DNA from: Streptomyces eurocidicus
Lineage (GTDB): Bacteria; Actinomycetota; Actinomycetes; Streptomycetales; Streptomycetaceae
Length of the DNA: 64,000 nucleotides
NCBI RefSeq assembly: GCF_002891295.1
Contig: NZ_LGUI01000011.1
Location: forward strand, 282,405 to 346,404
Direction of reading: 5' to 3'
Made by a program: the position numbers and the translations under genes. Below the pieces are notes generated by a model. It was not told the DNA's origin. It searched no databases and was given only the letters and a program-made list of their open reading frames with translations. How positions within the stretch are numbered: the stretch's first letter is position 1; the number at the start of each line of letters is the position of its first letter. Shown here piece after piece: positions 44,601 to 52,117 of the stretch.

Positions 44601-45224
44601 GGCGGCGCCGTCCCGCAGCGGGAGGACGACGACGGTGTCGTAGCCCTCCGGGGCGCTGCCCTCGGCGGGCAGCGGGAGGCGCAGCACGGGGACGTGCCCG
44701 GCGCGGCGGCGGAGCTCCTCGCCGAGGCCGGGCGAGGCGGCGGCCGCGGCCACCGTGAGCTCCCGGGCCTCGGTCAGGGACCAGCGGACGCCGCCCGCGC
44801 GGCTGAGGACGGCGGGTTCGTCGCTGACGGCGAGGACGGCGGAGAAGCCGACGCCGAAGCGGCCGACGCTCCCGGCCCCGGCGCCCGCGCCCTCGTCGTC
44901 CCGCTTCGCGGAGGCGCGCAGCGTGGCCAGCGACTCGACGCCCACGGCGTCGAGGGGGGCGCCGGTGTTGGCGGCGGCCAGGACGGGCGGGCCGTCCGGT
45001 GTGGCGTGGTGGAGCGTCAGCCGGAGCCGGCCGGGGACGCCCGCGCGGGACGCCGCGTCCGCGGCGTTCTGGGCGAGCTCGACGACGAGGCGGTCGCGGT
45101 AGCCGCCGAGGGCGAGGTCCTCCTCGGCGTTGGCGTCCTCCCGGAAGCGGGTGGGGCTGGCCGCCCATGCCTGGAGTACGGCGTGCCGCAGGGGTTCCGT
45201 GCGGAAGGGGTCGGCGGCGCTCAC
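41685..45224 (-). CDS. sacsin/HSP90-like GHKL ATP-binding protein
   Basis: 1179 aa. The N-terminal 250 residues are a GHKL ATPase: LVVELAQNAADA is the N-box (sacsin has ELIQNADDA), NTGAPLDAVGVESLATLRAS the G1 region and GSVGRFGVGFSAVLAVSD the G2 loop. The rest is a long Leu/Asp-rich region without a recognised domain, similar to sacsin-repeat-region-like actinobacterial proteins. Residues about 458-555 are a low-complexity linker with a repeat of 43 residues (FAPAGSHxVRSP motif twice, DNA period 129 bp at 43626 and 43755), variable in appearance. GTG at 45222-45224 with AGGAG nine bases upstream is the start. It is probably a chaperone-like ATPase. Same strand as DUF3027, separated by a palindromic element. 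Confidence 0.8.
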   Translation of the reverse strand: MSAADPFRTEPLRHAVLQAWAASPTRFREDANAEEDLALGGYRDRLVVELAQNAADAASRAGVPGRLRLTLHHATPDGPPVLAAANTGAPLDAVGVESLATLRASAKRDDEGAGAGAGSVGRFGVGFSAVLAVSDEPAVLSRAGGVRWSLTEARELTVAAAAASPGLGEELRRRAGHVPVLRLPLPAEGSAPEGYDTVVVLPLRDGAAEDLTARLLAGIDDALLLALPGLAEVVVETPDGTVRTLTRRQEGPYVLVDDSARAVGAVGTDGAARGATTARWRVARAGGPLDAALLADRPVEERLRPAWSLTWAVPVGDDGAPVRPATAPVLHAPTPTDEPLGLPALLIATFPLEPTRRHTAPGPLTDFLTERAAESYATLLRDWHPVSTGVLDLVPQPLARGAVDAELRRQVLDRLPRVAFLPSAARAAGEGDGTAQAGGEGLGPGAAAYPRSGGADAGRGEPFAVGGEPYAVGSQESAALGGPFAPAGSHVVRSPDAVLGEPFDSAGLAGGPSAVRSPESAALDGPFAPAGSHAVRSPEPGAPDVAWDEPFAPAGPAGVPYVLRPLEAEVVEGAGADTVAVLAELFPSLLPAGLERRPELRALGVARVPLGEVVDRLAGVTREAAWWRRLYDSLAGVDPDRLTGLPVPLADGRTAVGPRQVLLPLPGAVDAERLTRLGLKVAHPDAAHPLLEKLGATPAAPRAILTTPQVRAAVAGSLDADEIWDEDALDADELADVVLTLVRDANLAPGDEPWLGALALPDEDGEPAPAGELILPGSPFARVVRPGELAACDAGLAERWGEQPLTAVGVLATFALVRATDVVLDPDELEPRDGDFAEPDDAGLLDAVDVWCEDVLDGLPETPVPPVATEIVAVRDLDLVDDDAWPEALALLALPPLRDALTAPVRVLLPDGTTESVRPYTAWWLRGHPVLDGRRPAGLRVAGGDPLLAGLYEAADAAGLADDQVLRALGVRTSAAALLDESGGAAELLSRLADPHRPVGEAQLHALYGALAALDPDEVTLPDELRAVVDGEVRVVDAADALVADAPDLLPLAAGHPLLPVAPARAADLAELLQVRRVSEVFAVRVPEGDGEVREVPEAVRALLPGAPATYVEHEELIVGGVELDWRHGSDGVLHATTLEGVAAGLAWAAGAWSRRFEAGVLLEDPGRAGELARGRWFD

Positions 45225-45289
45225 GTGGTTGTCTCCTGTCGCCCGTGGGATCACGGGTCGATTGTCCACGGCGGGGGGTGGGGGTGCGG

Positions 45290-45560
45290 GTCGGGTGCGG
45301 GCGGGGTGCGCCTGCGGCGGGCCTTTCCCCACCCCGCCCCTTCCCGAATTGTCCTCAAGCTCCCCCAGCTACCTCCCCCAGCTACCGCTGGGGGTGCCCC
45401 CAGGAGGTGCCCCCGGACGGGCTGATTTTCAGCCCGTCCGGCGCTTGAGGACACCGCGCGAAGCGCGGAAAGGGGGGCCCGGGGCGCCGGCCCCGGTTAC
45501 GGGAAGGGGCGGGTAGGGGAAAAAGCCCCGCGCAGCGGCCACCCGCCACGCCCACGCCCG
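45290..45560. repeat. palindromic element with an inserted TAGCTGGGGGAG-type block
   Basis: Left arm CTCAAG (about 45354-45360) is followed by CTCCCCCAGCTACCTCCCCC, ACCGCTGGGGGTGCCCCCAGG and GGTGCCCCCGGACGGGCTG, and then the usual right arm CAGCCCGTCCGGCGCTTGAGG (45431-45450). The inserted block is the reverse complement of the block in the element at 33050. Flanks GGGGCCCGGGGCGCCGGCCCC and GGGAAGGGGCGGG follow. Confidence 0.8.
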
Positions 45561-45566
45561 CACCCC

Positions 45567-46496
45567 TCAGGAATGCCCCAGCTCCGCCCCGACCGCATCC
45601 GCGCCCGCGTCCGCATCCGCCGGCACAGACCCCGAAGACGGCCGCAACGGCATCGGATCCACCCGCGTCTCGTCGATCACCGGCTCGGACGGCCGCGGCG
45701 GCTTCGGCATGACCGCCGCCTCGGAGTGGCCCCCGCAGCCGTACGCCAGGGAGACCACGTGCCCGTCCGCCGGGCCGAATTCGTTGGCGCAGACGCCGAA
45801 CGCCTGGCCCAGGGAGCCGCCGATGCGGACGAGGAAGCCGCAGCTGACGCAGGACGCGGGGGCGGCCTGGGCCATCGGGGTCTTCGCGCCGTACGACTCG
45901 TCCCAGCGGTCGGCCGCGGTGTAGAGGCCGTAGCGCGAGAGGACCCGGGCGCGGCGCATGCCGAGCTCTTCCGCGACGGCCGCGATCGAGCCGCGGGCGG
46001 GCGGGGCGGCCTGGGTGGCCGGGGAGCCGACGGTGACGTCGGCGTCCTCGGCGTCGGCCAGCCGGTCCATCTCCTCGGCGAGGGCGGAGTTCGGCGGCGG
46101 GGCGTCCTCACCCGTCCAGCCGGGCTCCAGGCGCAGGTCGTCGGCCTCGGTGGGCAGCAGGTCGCCGGGGCCCATGTCGCCGGGGCGCAGCCGCTCGCTC
46201 CAGGGCACCCACTCGGGGGCGAGGAGGGCGTCGGTGCCGGGCAGCAGGACCGTCTCGTCGAGGGTGACGTTCTTGGCGCGGGAGGCGCGGGCGACGGTGA
46301 CGGCCCAGCGCCAGCCGCGGTAGCCGGGGTCGAGGCAGGCGAAATAGTGGGTGACGACACGGTCCCCGTCGGCGGCGGCCTCCACGTGGTCGCCGACCAT
46401 GCCCGGCAGCGCGGCCTCCTCGGCCGCCGCCCGGGCGAGTTCGACCGCCTCGGCGCACAGGCGGTCCGGGGTACGGCTTCGCATCGCAGCACTCAC
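45567..46496 (-). CDS. DUF3027 domain protein
   Basis: 309 aa. RSRTPDRLCAEAVELARAAAEE at the start, DPGYRGWRWAVTVARASRAKNVTLDE, LLAPEWVPWSERLRPGDMGPGDLLP and ASCVSCGFLVRIGGSLGQAFGVCANEF are characteristic of the actinobacterial DUF3027 family (each cited in part). CVSCG...GVCANE with GCGGHSE may bind zinc (three or four Cys plus His). Function unknown; it is conserved in the order DUF3027 - MFS - DUF2771 in Streptomyces as I recall. GTG at 46494-46496 is the start chosen; an ATG four codons later is possible. It is divergent from the MFS gene. Confidence 0.85.
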   Translation of the reverse strand: MSAAMRSRTPDRLCAEAVELARAAAEEAALPGMVGDHVEAAADGDRVVTHYFACLDPGYRGWRWAVTVARASRAKNVTLDETVLLPGTDALLAPEWVPWSERLRPGDMGPGDLLPTEADDLRLEPGWTGEDAPPPNSALAEEMDRLADAEDADVTVGSPATQAAPPARGSIAAVAEELGMRRARVLSRYGLYTAADRWDESYGAKTPMAQAAPASCVSCGFLVRIGGSLGQAFGVCANEFGPADGHVVSLAYGCGGHSEAAVMPKPPRPSEPVIDETRVDPMPLRPSSGSVPADADAGADAVGAELGHS

Positions 46497-46889
46497 AAGA
46501 ATCGATTCTCTCTTCCACGCCGTCTCACGAGTGCGCCAGCCGAACGGCCGGGTCGGCGGACGGAGCGGACCGGAGGACCGCGTCGACGTCCGCGCCCGAA
46601 CGGCCTCGGGCGCACCTAGTCACTCCCATTCTGCGGGATCGAGACTCGGAGCGCGGCCAAGAACGACCACCGGTGGCGCGCTACGCACGCTACCCCGCGA
46701 GGACACCCGGGGGATACCCGGGCTTCGGCGAGCCCCCCGGTCATATGACGTGGCGGGGGCATGTCGAGGGCGTGACGGGCGCGCGGCAGGCCCGCGACAG
46801 GAGCATGACAGGGCGCCCCGGCGGGTGACCCGCGCGCCCCGCTGCTGCGCCGAAGGTGCCCCCGGCGGTGTCAGTTGGGGCAATATGGC
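46497..46889. other. divergent intergenic region, about 390 bp
   Basis: Between DUF3027 and the MFS gene. A palindromic AAGAATCGATTCT (46499-46511) lies just upstream of the DUF3027 start and may be an operator. CAATAT (46881-46886) near the right end may be the -10 of the MFS gene. Nothing else was recognised and there is no supportable gene. Confidence 0.4.
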
Positions 46890-48344
46890 GTGGTGGGAGC
46901 CATCCGGTCAGCCGAAGGCGGTCCGCTCCGCCGTACGGCCCGGGGCGCCGGCCGCGTCCTGCGCAGCCCTTTCACGTGGGTGGCGCGGAGCGTCCGCAAG
47001 GCCACGCACGCGCACGGCGCGGGCGAGTCCGGGCTGGGCAAGCTCATCGAGCTGCACGCGGTGAATTCCGCGGGCGACATGATGATCACGATCGCGCTGG
47101 CGTCCACCGTGTTCTTCTCCGTGCCGACGGACCAGGCGCGCGGCCGGGTGGCGCTGTACCTGGCGGTGACGATGGCGCCCTTCGCGCTGCTGGCACCGGT
47201 GATCGGGCCGCTGCTGGACCGGCTCCCGCACGGCCGGCGGGCGGCGATGGCGGGCTCGATGCTGACCCGGGCGCTGCTGGCGCTGACCATGTCGGGCGCG
47301 GTGGCGACGGGCGGCCTGGAGCTGTATCCGGCGGCGCTGGGCGTGCTGGTCGCGTCGAAGGCGTACGGCGTGGTGCGGTCGGCGGTGGTGCCCCGGCTGC
47401 TGCCGCCCCGGATCTCCCTGGTGAAGGCGAACAGCCGGGTGACGCTCGGCGGCCTGGCGGCCACGGGGCTGGCGGCCCCGCTGGGCGCGGCACTGCACCA
47501 TTTCGGCCCGGAATATCCGCTGTACGGGGCATTTGTGGTGTTCGCCTGTGGAACGTTCCTCTCCTTCTCGCTGCCGCACAAGGTGGACTCGGCGAAGGGC
47601 GAGGCGCGGGCCCGGCTGGTCTCGGGCGAGCCCCGGCAGCACCTCCGGGACCCGGAGAGCGGCCGGCGGGCCCGCCGCGGCAAGGCCGACCGTAAGGGCC
47701 GTAAGGGCCTCATGTGCCGTAAGGACCGCAAGGAGCGGCAGCCCCGGCCCGGCCTGCGCACCGTGGGCAGCTCGGTGCTGCACGCCCTCCAGGCGAACAG
47801 CGCGATCCGCGTCCTGTCGGGCTTCCTCACCTTCTTCCTGGCGTTCCTGCTGCGTGTCCACCCGCTCGGCGGCCTGGGCCCGGCGGCCTCACTGGGCGTG
47901 GTCGCGGTGGCGGCGGGCGGCGGGAACGCCCTGGGCACGGCGATCGGGGCGCTGCTGCGCTCGCGCGGCCCGGAGAAGACGATCGCACTGGTGCTGTCGG
48001 TGACGCTGGGGGTCGCGGTGCTCAGCGCGGCGCTGTTCAGCGCGTTCATGCTGGCCGTCGTCGCGGCCACGGCCGGCATCGCGCAGGCCCTGAGCAAGCA
48101 GTCGCTGGACTCGCTGATCCAGCGGGACGTCCCGGAGGAGGTCCGGACGTCCGCGTTCGCCCGCTCGGAGACACTGCTCCAGATGTCCTGGGTGGTCGGC
48201 GGGGCCATCGGGATCCTGCTGCCGCTCCACGGAGTGCTGGGAATGGCGGTCGCCTCCGGGGTGCTCGCCCTGGGCGTGGCCACTGCCGTACGGGGGCTGC
48301 TGACGGCGGCCCGGCGCGGCTCGCCGCACCCGCGCGTGGCCTGA
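46890..48344 (+). CDS. MFS transporter
   Basis: 485 aa. About 12 membrane spans with a long basic cytoplasmic loop in the middle (residues about 240-295, including KADRKGRKGLMCRKDRKERQ) where the two halves join. GPLLDRLPHGRRAAMAGSML is the loop 2-3 motif. The start is uncertain: GTG at 46890 or 46893 (or a TTG at 46875); no good Shine-Dalgarno is visible, and CAATAT upstream suggests leaderless expression. KQSLDSLIQRDVPEEVRTSAFARSET is a conserved region of a group of MFS proteins found next to DUF2771 and DUF3027. Transported substrate unknown. Confidence 0.82.
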   Translation: MVGAIRSAEGGPLRRTARGAGRVLRSPFTWVARSVRKATHAHGAGESGLGKLIELHAVNSAGDMMITIALASTVFFSVPTDQARGRVALYLAVTMAPFALLAPVIGPLLDRLPHGRRAAMAGSMLTRALLALTMSGAVATGGLELYPAALGVLVASKAYGVVRSAVVPRLLPPRISLVKANSRVTLGGLAATGLAAPLGAALHHFGPEYPLYGAFVVFACGTFLSFSLPHKVDSAKGEARARLVSGEPRQHLRDPESGRRARRGKADRKGRKGLMCRKDRKERQPRPGLRTVGSSVLHALQANSAIRVLSGFLTFFLAFLLRVHPLGGLGPAASLGVVAVAAGGGNALGTAIGALLRSRGPEKTIALVLSVTLGVAVLSAALFSAFMLAVVAATAGIAQALSKQSLDSLIQRDVPEEVRTSAFARSETLLQMSWVVGGAIGILLPLHGVLGMAVASGVLALGVATAVRGLLTAARRGSPHPRVA

Positions 48345-48370
48345 GCGGAGGGGCCCGATAGCCTGCCCGC

Positions 48371-48850
48371 ATGACCGCTGCGTTTTTTCGGGGCAAGCGC
48401 CGCCGTGCCGCTGCCGCCGCCGGGGCCGTGACCTTCGGGCTCCTGGCTCTCTCCGCCTGCGACAAGCCGACGCCCCTGGCGACGGTCACCGTGGGCTCCA
48501 CCACGGTGACGACCGAGGCCGCCTGCTACGAGAAGGGCAAGGAGCTCGGCGACAAGGCACTCAATGAGTGCGTCAAGGACAAGACGCCGAAGACCGTCAA
48601 GGTCAAGCACGGCGACAAGGTCCGCGTGGGCGTCGAGCCCGACATCGCCGACAAGGGCTGGGTCGCGGTGACCAGCGGTGCCATGGGCCCGGTCCAGCGC
48701 ACCAACCAGCTCAAGCAGACCTACACCACGCTCGACGGCGACGAGCTCTTCGTCAACCAGCAGATGCGCCGCGTCGAGGACTCCACCATCCTCACCATCC
48801 TCACCAAGGACGGCGTGTGGAACTTCAAGCTCGAGCTGGACAAGGGCTGA
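48371..48850 (+). CDS. DUF2771 lipoprotein
   Basis: 159 aa. A basic N-terminus (RGKRRRAAAAAGAVTFG) and lipobox LSAC with lipidation at C30 show export and lipid anchoring on the outer face of the membrane. The mature domain (VTVGSTTVTTEAACYEKGK, KVKHGDKVRVGVEPDIADKG and ILTILTKDGVWNFKLEL) fits the DUF2771 family, of unknown function. TAGCCT six bases before the ATG gives a leaderless start. Two cysteines (C52, C67 region) may form a disulfide. It precedes mqnB by 31 bp but the pathway link is not obvious. Confidence 0.85.
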   Translation: MTAAFFRGKRRRAAAAAGAVTFGLLALSACDKPTPLATVTVGSTTVTTEAACYEKGKELGDKALNECVKDKTPKTVKVKHGDKVRVGVEPDIADKGWVAVTSGAMGPVQRTNQLKQTYTTLDGDELFVNQQMRRVEDSTILTILTKDGVWNFKLELDKG

Positions 48851-48881
48851 CCGCGGGTCCGGCCGTAAGGATGCCCCGCTG

Positions 48882-49667
48882 ATGCGCGTACTCGTCGTGA
48901 CCGCCGTGGCCGCCGAGCGCGACGCCGTCGTGCGCGGCGCGGCCGGCGACGCCTACGGGGACACCGCCGCGGAGCCGCTGGAGATCCCCCTGCCGGGCTT
49001 CGCGCTGCTCCGCCCCGTCCCGGTCGCCCCGGGCGCGTTCCCGCCGGTCGTGGACGTGCTGGCGGCCGGTGTCGGCCCGGCCGCGGCGGCCGCGGGCGCG
49101 GCGACCGCGCTGGTGGCGGCCGAGCTCGCCGGCAGCCCGTACGGCCTGGTGGTCTCGGCGGGCATCGGCGGCGGCTTCGTGGGCGCCGGCCGTGGCGTCG
49201 AGGGCGCCCCGGTGGGCTCGCTGGTCGTGTCCGACGCGATCGTCGCGGCGGATCTGGGCGCCGAGACGCCCGAGGGCTTCCTCCCGGTCACCGACCTGGG
49301 CTTCGGGACGGTGGCGCACCACCCGCCGGAGCCGCTGGTGCGGGCCGTGGCCGAGGCCACCGGCGCGCGCCGGGGCACCGTGCTGACCGTGTCGACCGTG
49401 ACCGGTTCCGCCACGCGCGCGGCGGAGCTCGCGGCCCGGCACCCGGCCGCGCTGGCCGAGGCCATGGAGGGCTTCGGGGTGGCCGAGGCCGCCGCGGCGC
49501 ACGGGGTGCCCGCCCTGGAGCTGCGCGCCGTCTCCAACCCCGTCGGCCCCCGCGACCGTGCCGCCTGGCGGATCGGCGACGCGCTCACCGCGCTCACCGG
49601 CGCCTTCCGCGCCGTCTCCCCCGCACTCGCCGCGTACGCCGCGGAGAAAGCCGAGGCCGGATCATGA
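48882..49667 (+). CDS. mqnB: futalosine hydrolase
   Basis: 261 aa. Nucleosidase of the MTA/SAH phosphorylase fold that cleaves futalosine to hypoxanthine and dehypoxanthine futalosine in the alternative menaquinone pathway. Motifs: VLVVTAVAAERDAVVRG at the N-terminus, VVSAGIGGGFVGAGRGVEG, LVVSDAIVAADLGAETPEGF and AMEGFGVAEAAAAHGVPALELRAVSNPVGPRD (each cited in part), whose MEGFG/AE residues bind the ribose and the Asp activates the base. ATG with AAGGA upstream. It overlaps mqnD by ATGA, and mqnB-mqnD adjacency is the arrangement known from Streptomyces, which supports both calls. Confidence 0.93.
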   Translation: MRVLVVTAVAAERDAVVRGAAGDAYGDTAAEPLEIPLPGFALLRPVPVAPGAFPPVVDVLAAGVGPAAAAAGAATALVAAELAGSPYGLVVSAGIGGGFVGAGRGVEGAPVGSLVVSDAIVAADLGAETPEGFLPVTDLGFGTVAHHPPEPLVRAVAEATGARRGTVLTVSTVTGSATRAAELAARHPAALAEAMEGFGVAEAAAAHGVPALELRAVSNPVGPRDRAAWRIGDALTALTGAFRAVSPALAAYAAEKAEAGS

Positions 49668-50515
49668 GCGAGCCGCTGCGCATCGCGTATTCGCCGTGCC
49701 CGAACGACACCTTCGTCTTCGACGCGTGGGCGCACGGCCGGGTCCCCGGCGCACCCGCGCTCGACGTCACCTTCGCCGATATCGACATCACCAACGGGAT
49801 GGCCGAGCGCGGCGAGCTCGATGTGCTCAAGGTGTCCTACGCGGTGCTGCCCTGGGTGCTGGAGGAGTACGCGCTGCTGCCCTGCGGCGGCGCGCTGGGC
49901 CGGGGCTGCGGCCCGCTGGTGCTCACCCGGGAGGCCGGTGCGGCGGCGGATCTGACGGGGCGGACCGTGGCCGTGCCGAGCGAGCGCTCGACGGCGTACC
50001 TCCTCTTCCGGCTGTGGGCGGCGGCGGAGGTGCCGGGCGGCGTCGGCGAGGTGGTCGTGCTGCCCTTCCACGAGATCATGCCCGCGGTCCGGGACGGCAA
50101 GGTGGACGCCGGCCTGGTGATCCACGAGGCCCGCTTCACGTATCAGAATTACGGGCTGCACTGCCTGGCCGACATGGGGCAGCACTGGGAGTCCACCACC
50201 GGGCTGCCGATCCCGCTGGGCGCGATCATCGCCAAGCGCTCGCTGGGCGCGGAGCGGCTGCGGGAACTGGCGGCGGCGGCCCGCACTTCCGTGCGGATGG
50301 CCTGGGACGACCCCCAGGCGTCACGGCCGTATGTGCTGGAGCACGCGCAGGAGATGGATCCGGCGGTGGCGGACCAGCACATCGGGCTGTACGTCAACGA
50401 ATTCACGGCCGGTCTGGGCGAGGCCGGTTACGCGGCGGTGCGCGGGCTGCTCACCCGCGCCGCGGCCGAAGGGCTCGTACCGCCCCTCGGCCCGGACGCG
50501 CTCGCCTTTCCCTGA
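49664..50515 (+). CDS. mqnD: 1,4-dihydroxy-6-naphthoate synthase
   Basis: 283 aa periplasmic-binding-protein-like fold acting in the cytoplasm. It converts cyclic dehypoxanthine futalosine to 1,4-dihydroxy-6-naphthoate. Signature: RIAYSPCPNDTFVFDAWAHG, DIDITNGMAERGELDVLKVSY, GRGCGPLVLTREAG and LVIHEARFTYQNYGLHCLADMG with the catalytic His in IHE (each cited in part), and a C-terminal HIGLYVNEFTAGLGEAG. Start at the ATGA overlap with mqnB. Ends 1 base before a large palindrome that faces the cold-shock gene. Confidence 0.94.
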   Translation: MSEPLRIAYSPCPNDTFVFDAWAHGRVPGAPALDVTFADIDITNGMAERGELDVLKVSYAVLPWVLEEYALLPCGGALGRGCGPLVLTREAGAAADLTGRTVAVPSERSTAYLLFRLWAAAEVPGGVGEVVVLPFHEIMPAVRDGKVDAGLVIHEARFTYQNYGLHCLADMGQHWESTTGLPIPLGAIIAKRSLGAERLRELAAAARTSVRMAWDDPQASRPYVLEHAQEMDPAVADQHIGLYVNEFTAGLGEAGYAAVRGLLTRAAAEGLVPPLGPDALAFP

Positions 50516-50516
50516 C

Positions 50517-50544
50517 CCTCTTTCCGGACCGGTCCGGAAAGAGG
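50517..50544. terminator. bidirectional palindromic terminator
   Basis: A perfect 28-bp palindrome, CTCTTTCCGGACC joined to GGTCCGGAAAGAG, between convergent mqnD and the cold-shock gene. It would form a 13-14 bp stem on either transcript. Confidence 0.75.
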
Positions 50545-50563
50545 CGGACGGCGGGCGGAGCGG

Positions 50564-50947
50564 TCAGACGTCGAGCTGGTCGGCGACCGCGCGCAGCATG
50601 CCGGCGATCTTGGAGCCGTGGGCCTTGTCGGGGTAGCGGCCGCGCTCCAGTTGCTGGGTGACGTTCTCCAGGAGCGTGGTGAGGTCCTGGACGATCGACG
50701 CCAGTTCGTCGGGCTTGCGGCGCTGGGCGGCGGCGACCGAGGGGGCGGGTTCGAGCAGCGTCACCGTCAGCGCCTGGTCACCGCGCTGGCCGGCCACGAC
50801 CCCGAACTCGACCCGCTGGCCGGGCTTGAGGGCGTCGACCCCGTCCGGGAGCACCGAGGAGTGCACGAAGACGTCTCCGCCGTCGTCGCGGGAGAGAAAG
50901 CCGAAGCCCTTCTCACTGTTGAACCACTTGACCTTGCCGGTAGGCAC
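50564..50947 (-). CDS. cold-shock domain protein with C-terminal extension
   Basis: 127 aa. Cold-shock domain residues 1-66: TGKVKWFNSEKGFGFLSRD (RNP1 KGFGFL) and DVFVHSSVLP (RNP2 VFVHSS). After it comes a helical extension (ELASIVQDLTTLLENVTQQLERGRYPDKAHGSKIAGMLR, residues about 80-118) not found in CspA-type proteins of about 67 aa. It binds single-stranded RNA/DNA as chaperone. GTG at 50945-50947 with GAGGA upstream. The AT-rich leader (50950-51050) with GGAAAATACG-like sequence is long and could hold the usual cold-shock 5' leader. It is convergent with mqnD. Confidence 0.93.
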   Translation of the reverse strand: MPTGKVKWFNSEKGFGFLSRDDGGDVFVHSSVLPDGVDALKPGQRVEFGVVAGQRGDQALTVTLLEPAPSVAAAQRRKPDELASIVQDLTTLLENVTQQLERGRYPDKAHGSKIAGMLRAVADQLDV

Positions 50948-51145
50948 GTCTGTCCTCGTCCTCGTGTCTCGTCGGAAATACGGAAAACGTCTGCAATCAA
51001 CGGAAAAACAGCTCTTGATAGCACTACAGCGGGTCGCAAGACCCGCTCCCCCCAAGGCTAATGGTCCCGGGCCCGCTGACAAGACGTCCTCGTCCGTGCG
51101 GCGATGGGGCCTTCACGCCGACGCCTTGGGATCTACCCTGGTCAG

Positions 51146-51406
51146 GTGAGTAGCGAAACTCCCCACGACGGGGATCTCCTGGTACGCATCGGCGCCATCG
51201 TCTTCCTCGTCGGCGCGGTGGCCACCCTGGCGACGGTCGCCCCGCTGTTCCTGGGCGCCGATCCGCTGCCGTCCGCAGCGTACTTCGTCTGCATGCTCAT
51301 GGGGGCGGGTTTCCTGATCGCGGGCGCCGGGGTGCTGCGGTCGATCGCCGCGCAGCGCCGTCAGGCGCGCGAGTCGGTGACCGCGCCGACGGCCTCCGCG
51401 CGGTAG
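51146..51406 (+). CDS. small two-span membrane protein
   Basis: 86 aa, VSSETPHDGDLLVRIGAIVFLVGAVATLATVAPLF in the first half (two hydrophobic segments, about residues 11-35 and 48-70, AYFVCMLMGAGFLIAGAGVL), with a short polar loop. C-terminus basic (RSIAAQRRQARES). TACCCT six bases before GTG 51146 gives a leaderless start. Similar membrane peptides are conserved in Streptomyces near this HAD gene as far as I can recall. The 3' end overlaps the convergent HAD gene by 46 bp. Confidence 0.75.
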   Translation: MSSETPHDGDLLVRIGAIVFLVGAVATLATVAPLFLGADPLPSAAYFVCMLMGAGFLIAGAGVLRSIAAQRRQARESVTAPTASAR

Positions 51407-52020
51407 CCGCGCAGCCAGCCGGGGAAGGCCGTGAGGTCGTCGAGGACCACGTCCGCGCCGGCCGCGCGCAGTTCGTCCGCGTCGCACGGCCCGGTCGCCA
51501 CCGCCACCGACAGCGCACCCGCCGTACGCGCACCGCGCACGTCCCCCGTGTGGTCGCCGACGTAGACGGCCGCCCCGTGCTCGCGCAGCGCCACCGCCTT
51601 GCCCTCCGCCCACAGGTCTCCCACGAGCGCGTCGGCGCCGAGCTCCAGGTGGTCGAGGTGCAGCCGGGCGTTGCGCTCGTACTTCGCGGTGACGACGACC
51701 GACCGGCCGCCGAGCTCCCGCACCGCCGCGAGGGCCTCCCGGGCGCCGGGCATGGCGGGCGAGGTGTGGATGCCGAGCGTGGGGTAGACCGAGCGGTAGA
51801 GCTCCAGGGCCCCGGCGACGCCGTCCTCGGGGAACCAGTTGGCCAGCTCCTGCTCCAGCGGCGGGCCCAGCCGGGCGCACACCAGGTCGACGTCGATGTA
51901 CGTACCGGTGGCGGCGACCAGCGACTCGTACGCGGCCCTGATGCCGGGAACGGAATCGATCAGGGTCAGATCGAGATCGAAGCCGACCGTGAACCCGGGT
52001 GCGCGCGCGTACGAGGTCAT
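51361..52020 (-). CDS. HAD-family phosphatase
   Basis: 219 aa. Motif I GFDLDLTLIDSVPG (D16 nucleophile, D18 acid), motif II SVVVTAKYERN (the T after VV), motif III K in GKAVALREHG and motif IV VGDHTGDVRGARTAG. The cap domain is of the Gph type (CARLGPPLEQELANWFPEDG). Phosphoglycolate-phosphatase-like; actual substrate unknown. ATG at 52018-52020. Its last 46 bases overlap the convergent membrane-protein gene, so the two transcripts are antisense there. The upstream region contains the iron box of the divergent transporter, 30 bp from the HAD start. Confidence 0.88.
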   Translation of the reverse strand: MTSYARAPGFTVGFDLDLTLIDSVPGIRAAYESLVAATGTYIDVDLVCARLGPPLEQELANWFPEDGVAGALELYRSVYPTLGIHTSPAMPGAREALAAVRELGGRSVVVTAKYERNARLHLDHLELGADALVGDLWAEGKAVALREHGAAVYVGDHTGDVRGARTAGALSVAVATGPCDADELRAAGADVVLDDLTAFPGWLRGYRAEAVGAVTDSRA

Positions 52021-52049
52021 GCCGCCATTCTGCCGTGCTGACCCGCCCG

Positions 52050-52068
52050 TACACTTAGCCTCACCTAA
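52050..52068. promoter_or_regulatory. iron box (IdeR/DmdR-type operator)
   Basis: TTAGCCTCACCTAA (52055-52068) is the right three-quarters of the actinobacterial iron box; 14 of 19 bases match TTAGGTTAGGCTCACCTAA. It lies 50 bp before the permease start, suggesting repression of the transporter by the iron-bound DtxR-family protein. Confidence 0.75.
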
Positions 52069-52117
52069 CCCAAGCCCCCCCCCCTGACCAGCCCTGCCCA
52101 GCCCCGAAGTGGAAGCG

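Noticed and set aside
41478..45425. A 1315-codon open frame on the plus strand opposite the sacsin-like gene
   Set aside because: It is an antisense frame kept open by strong third-position GC of the true gene. Its translation is Gly/Arg/Val-biased without domains, and it starts within a palindromic element.
11800..45560. Short frames with repeated SSNAGRAE...PVRRLRT-like translations in gaps
   Set aside because: They are translations of the palindromic elements in various frames, without ribosome-binding sites.
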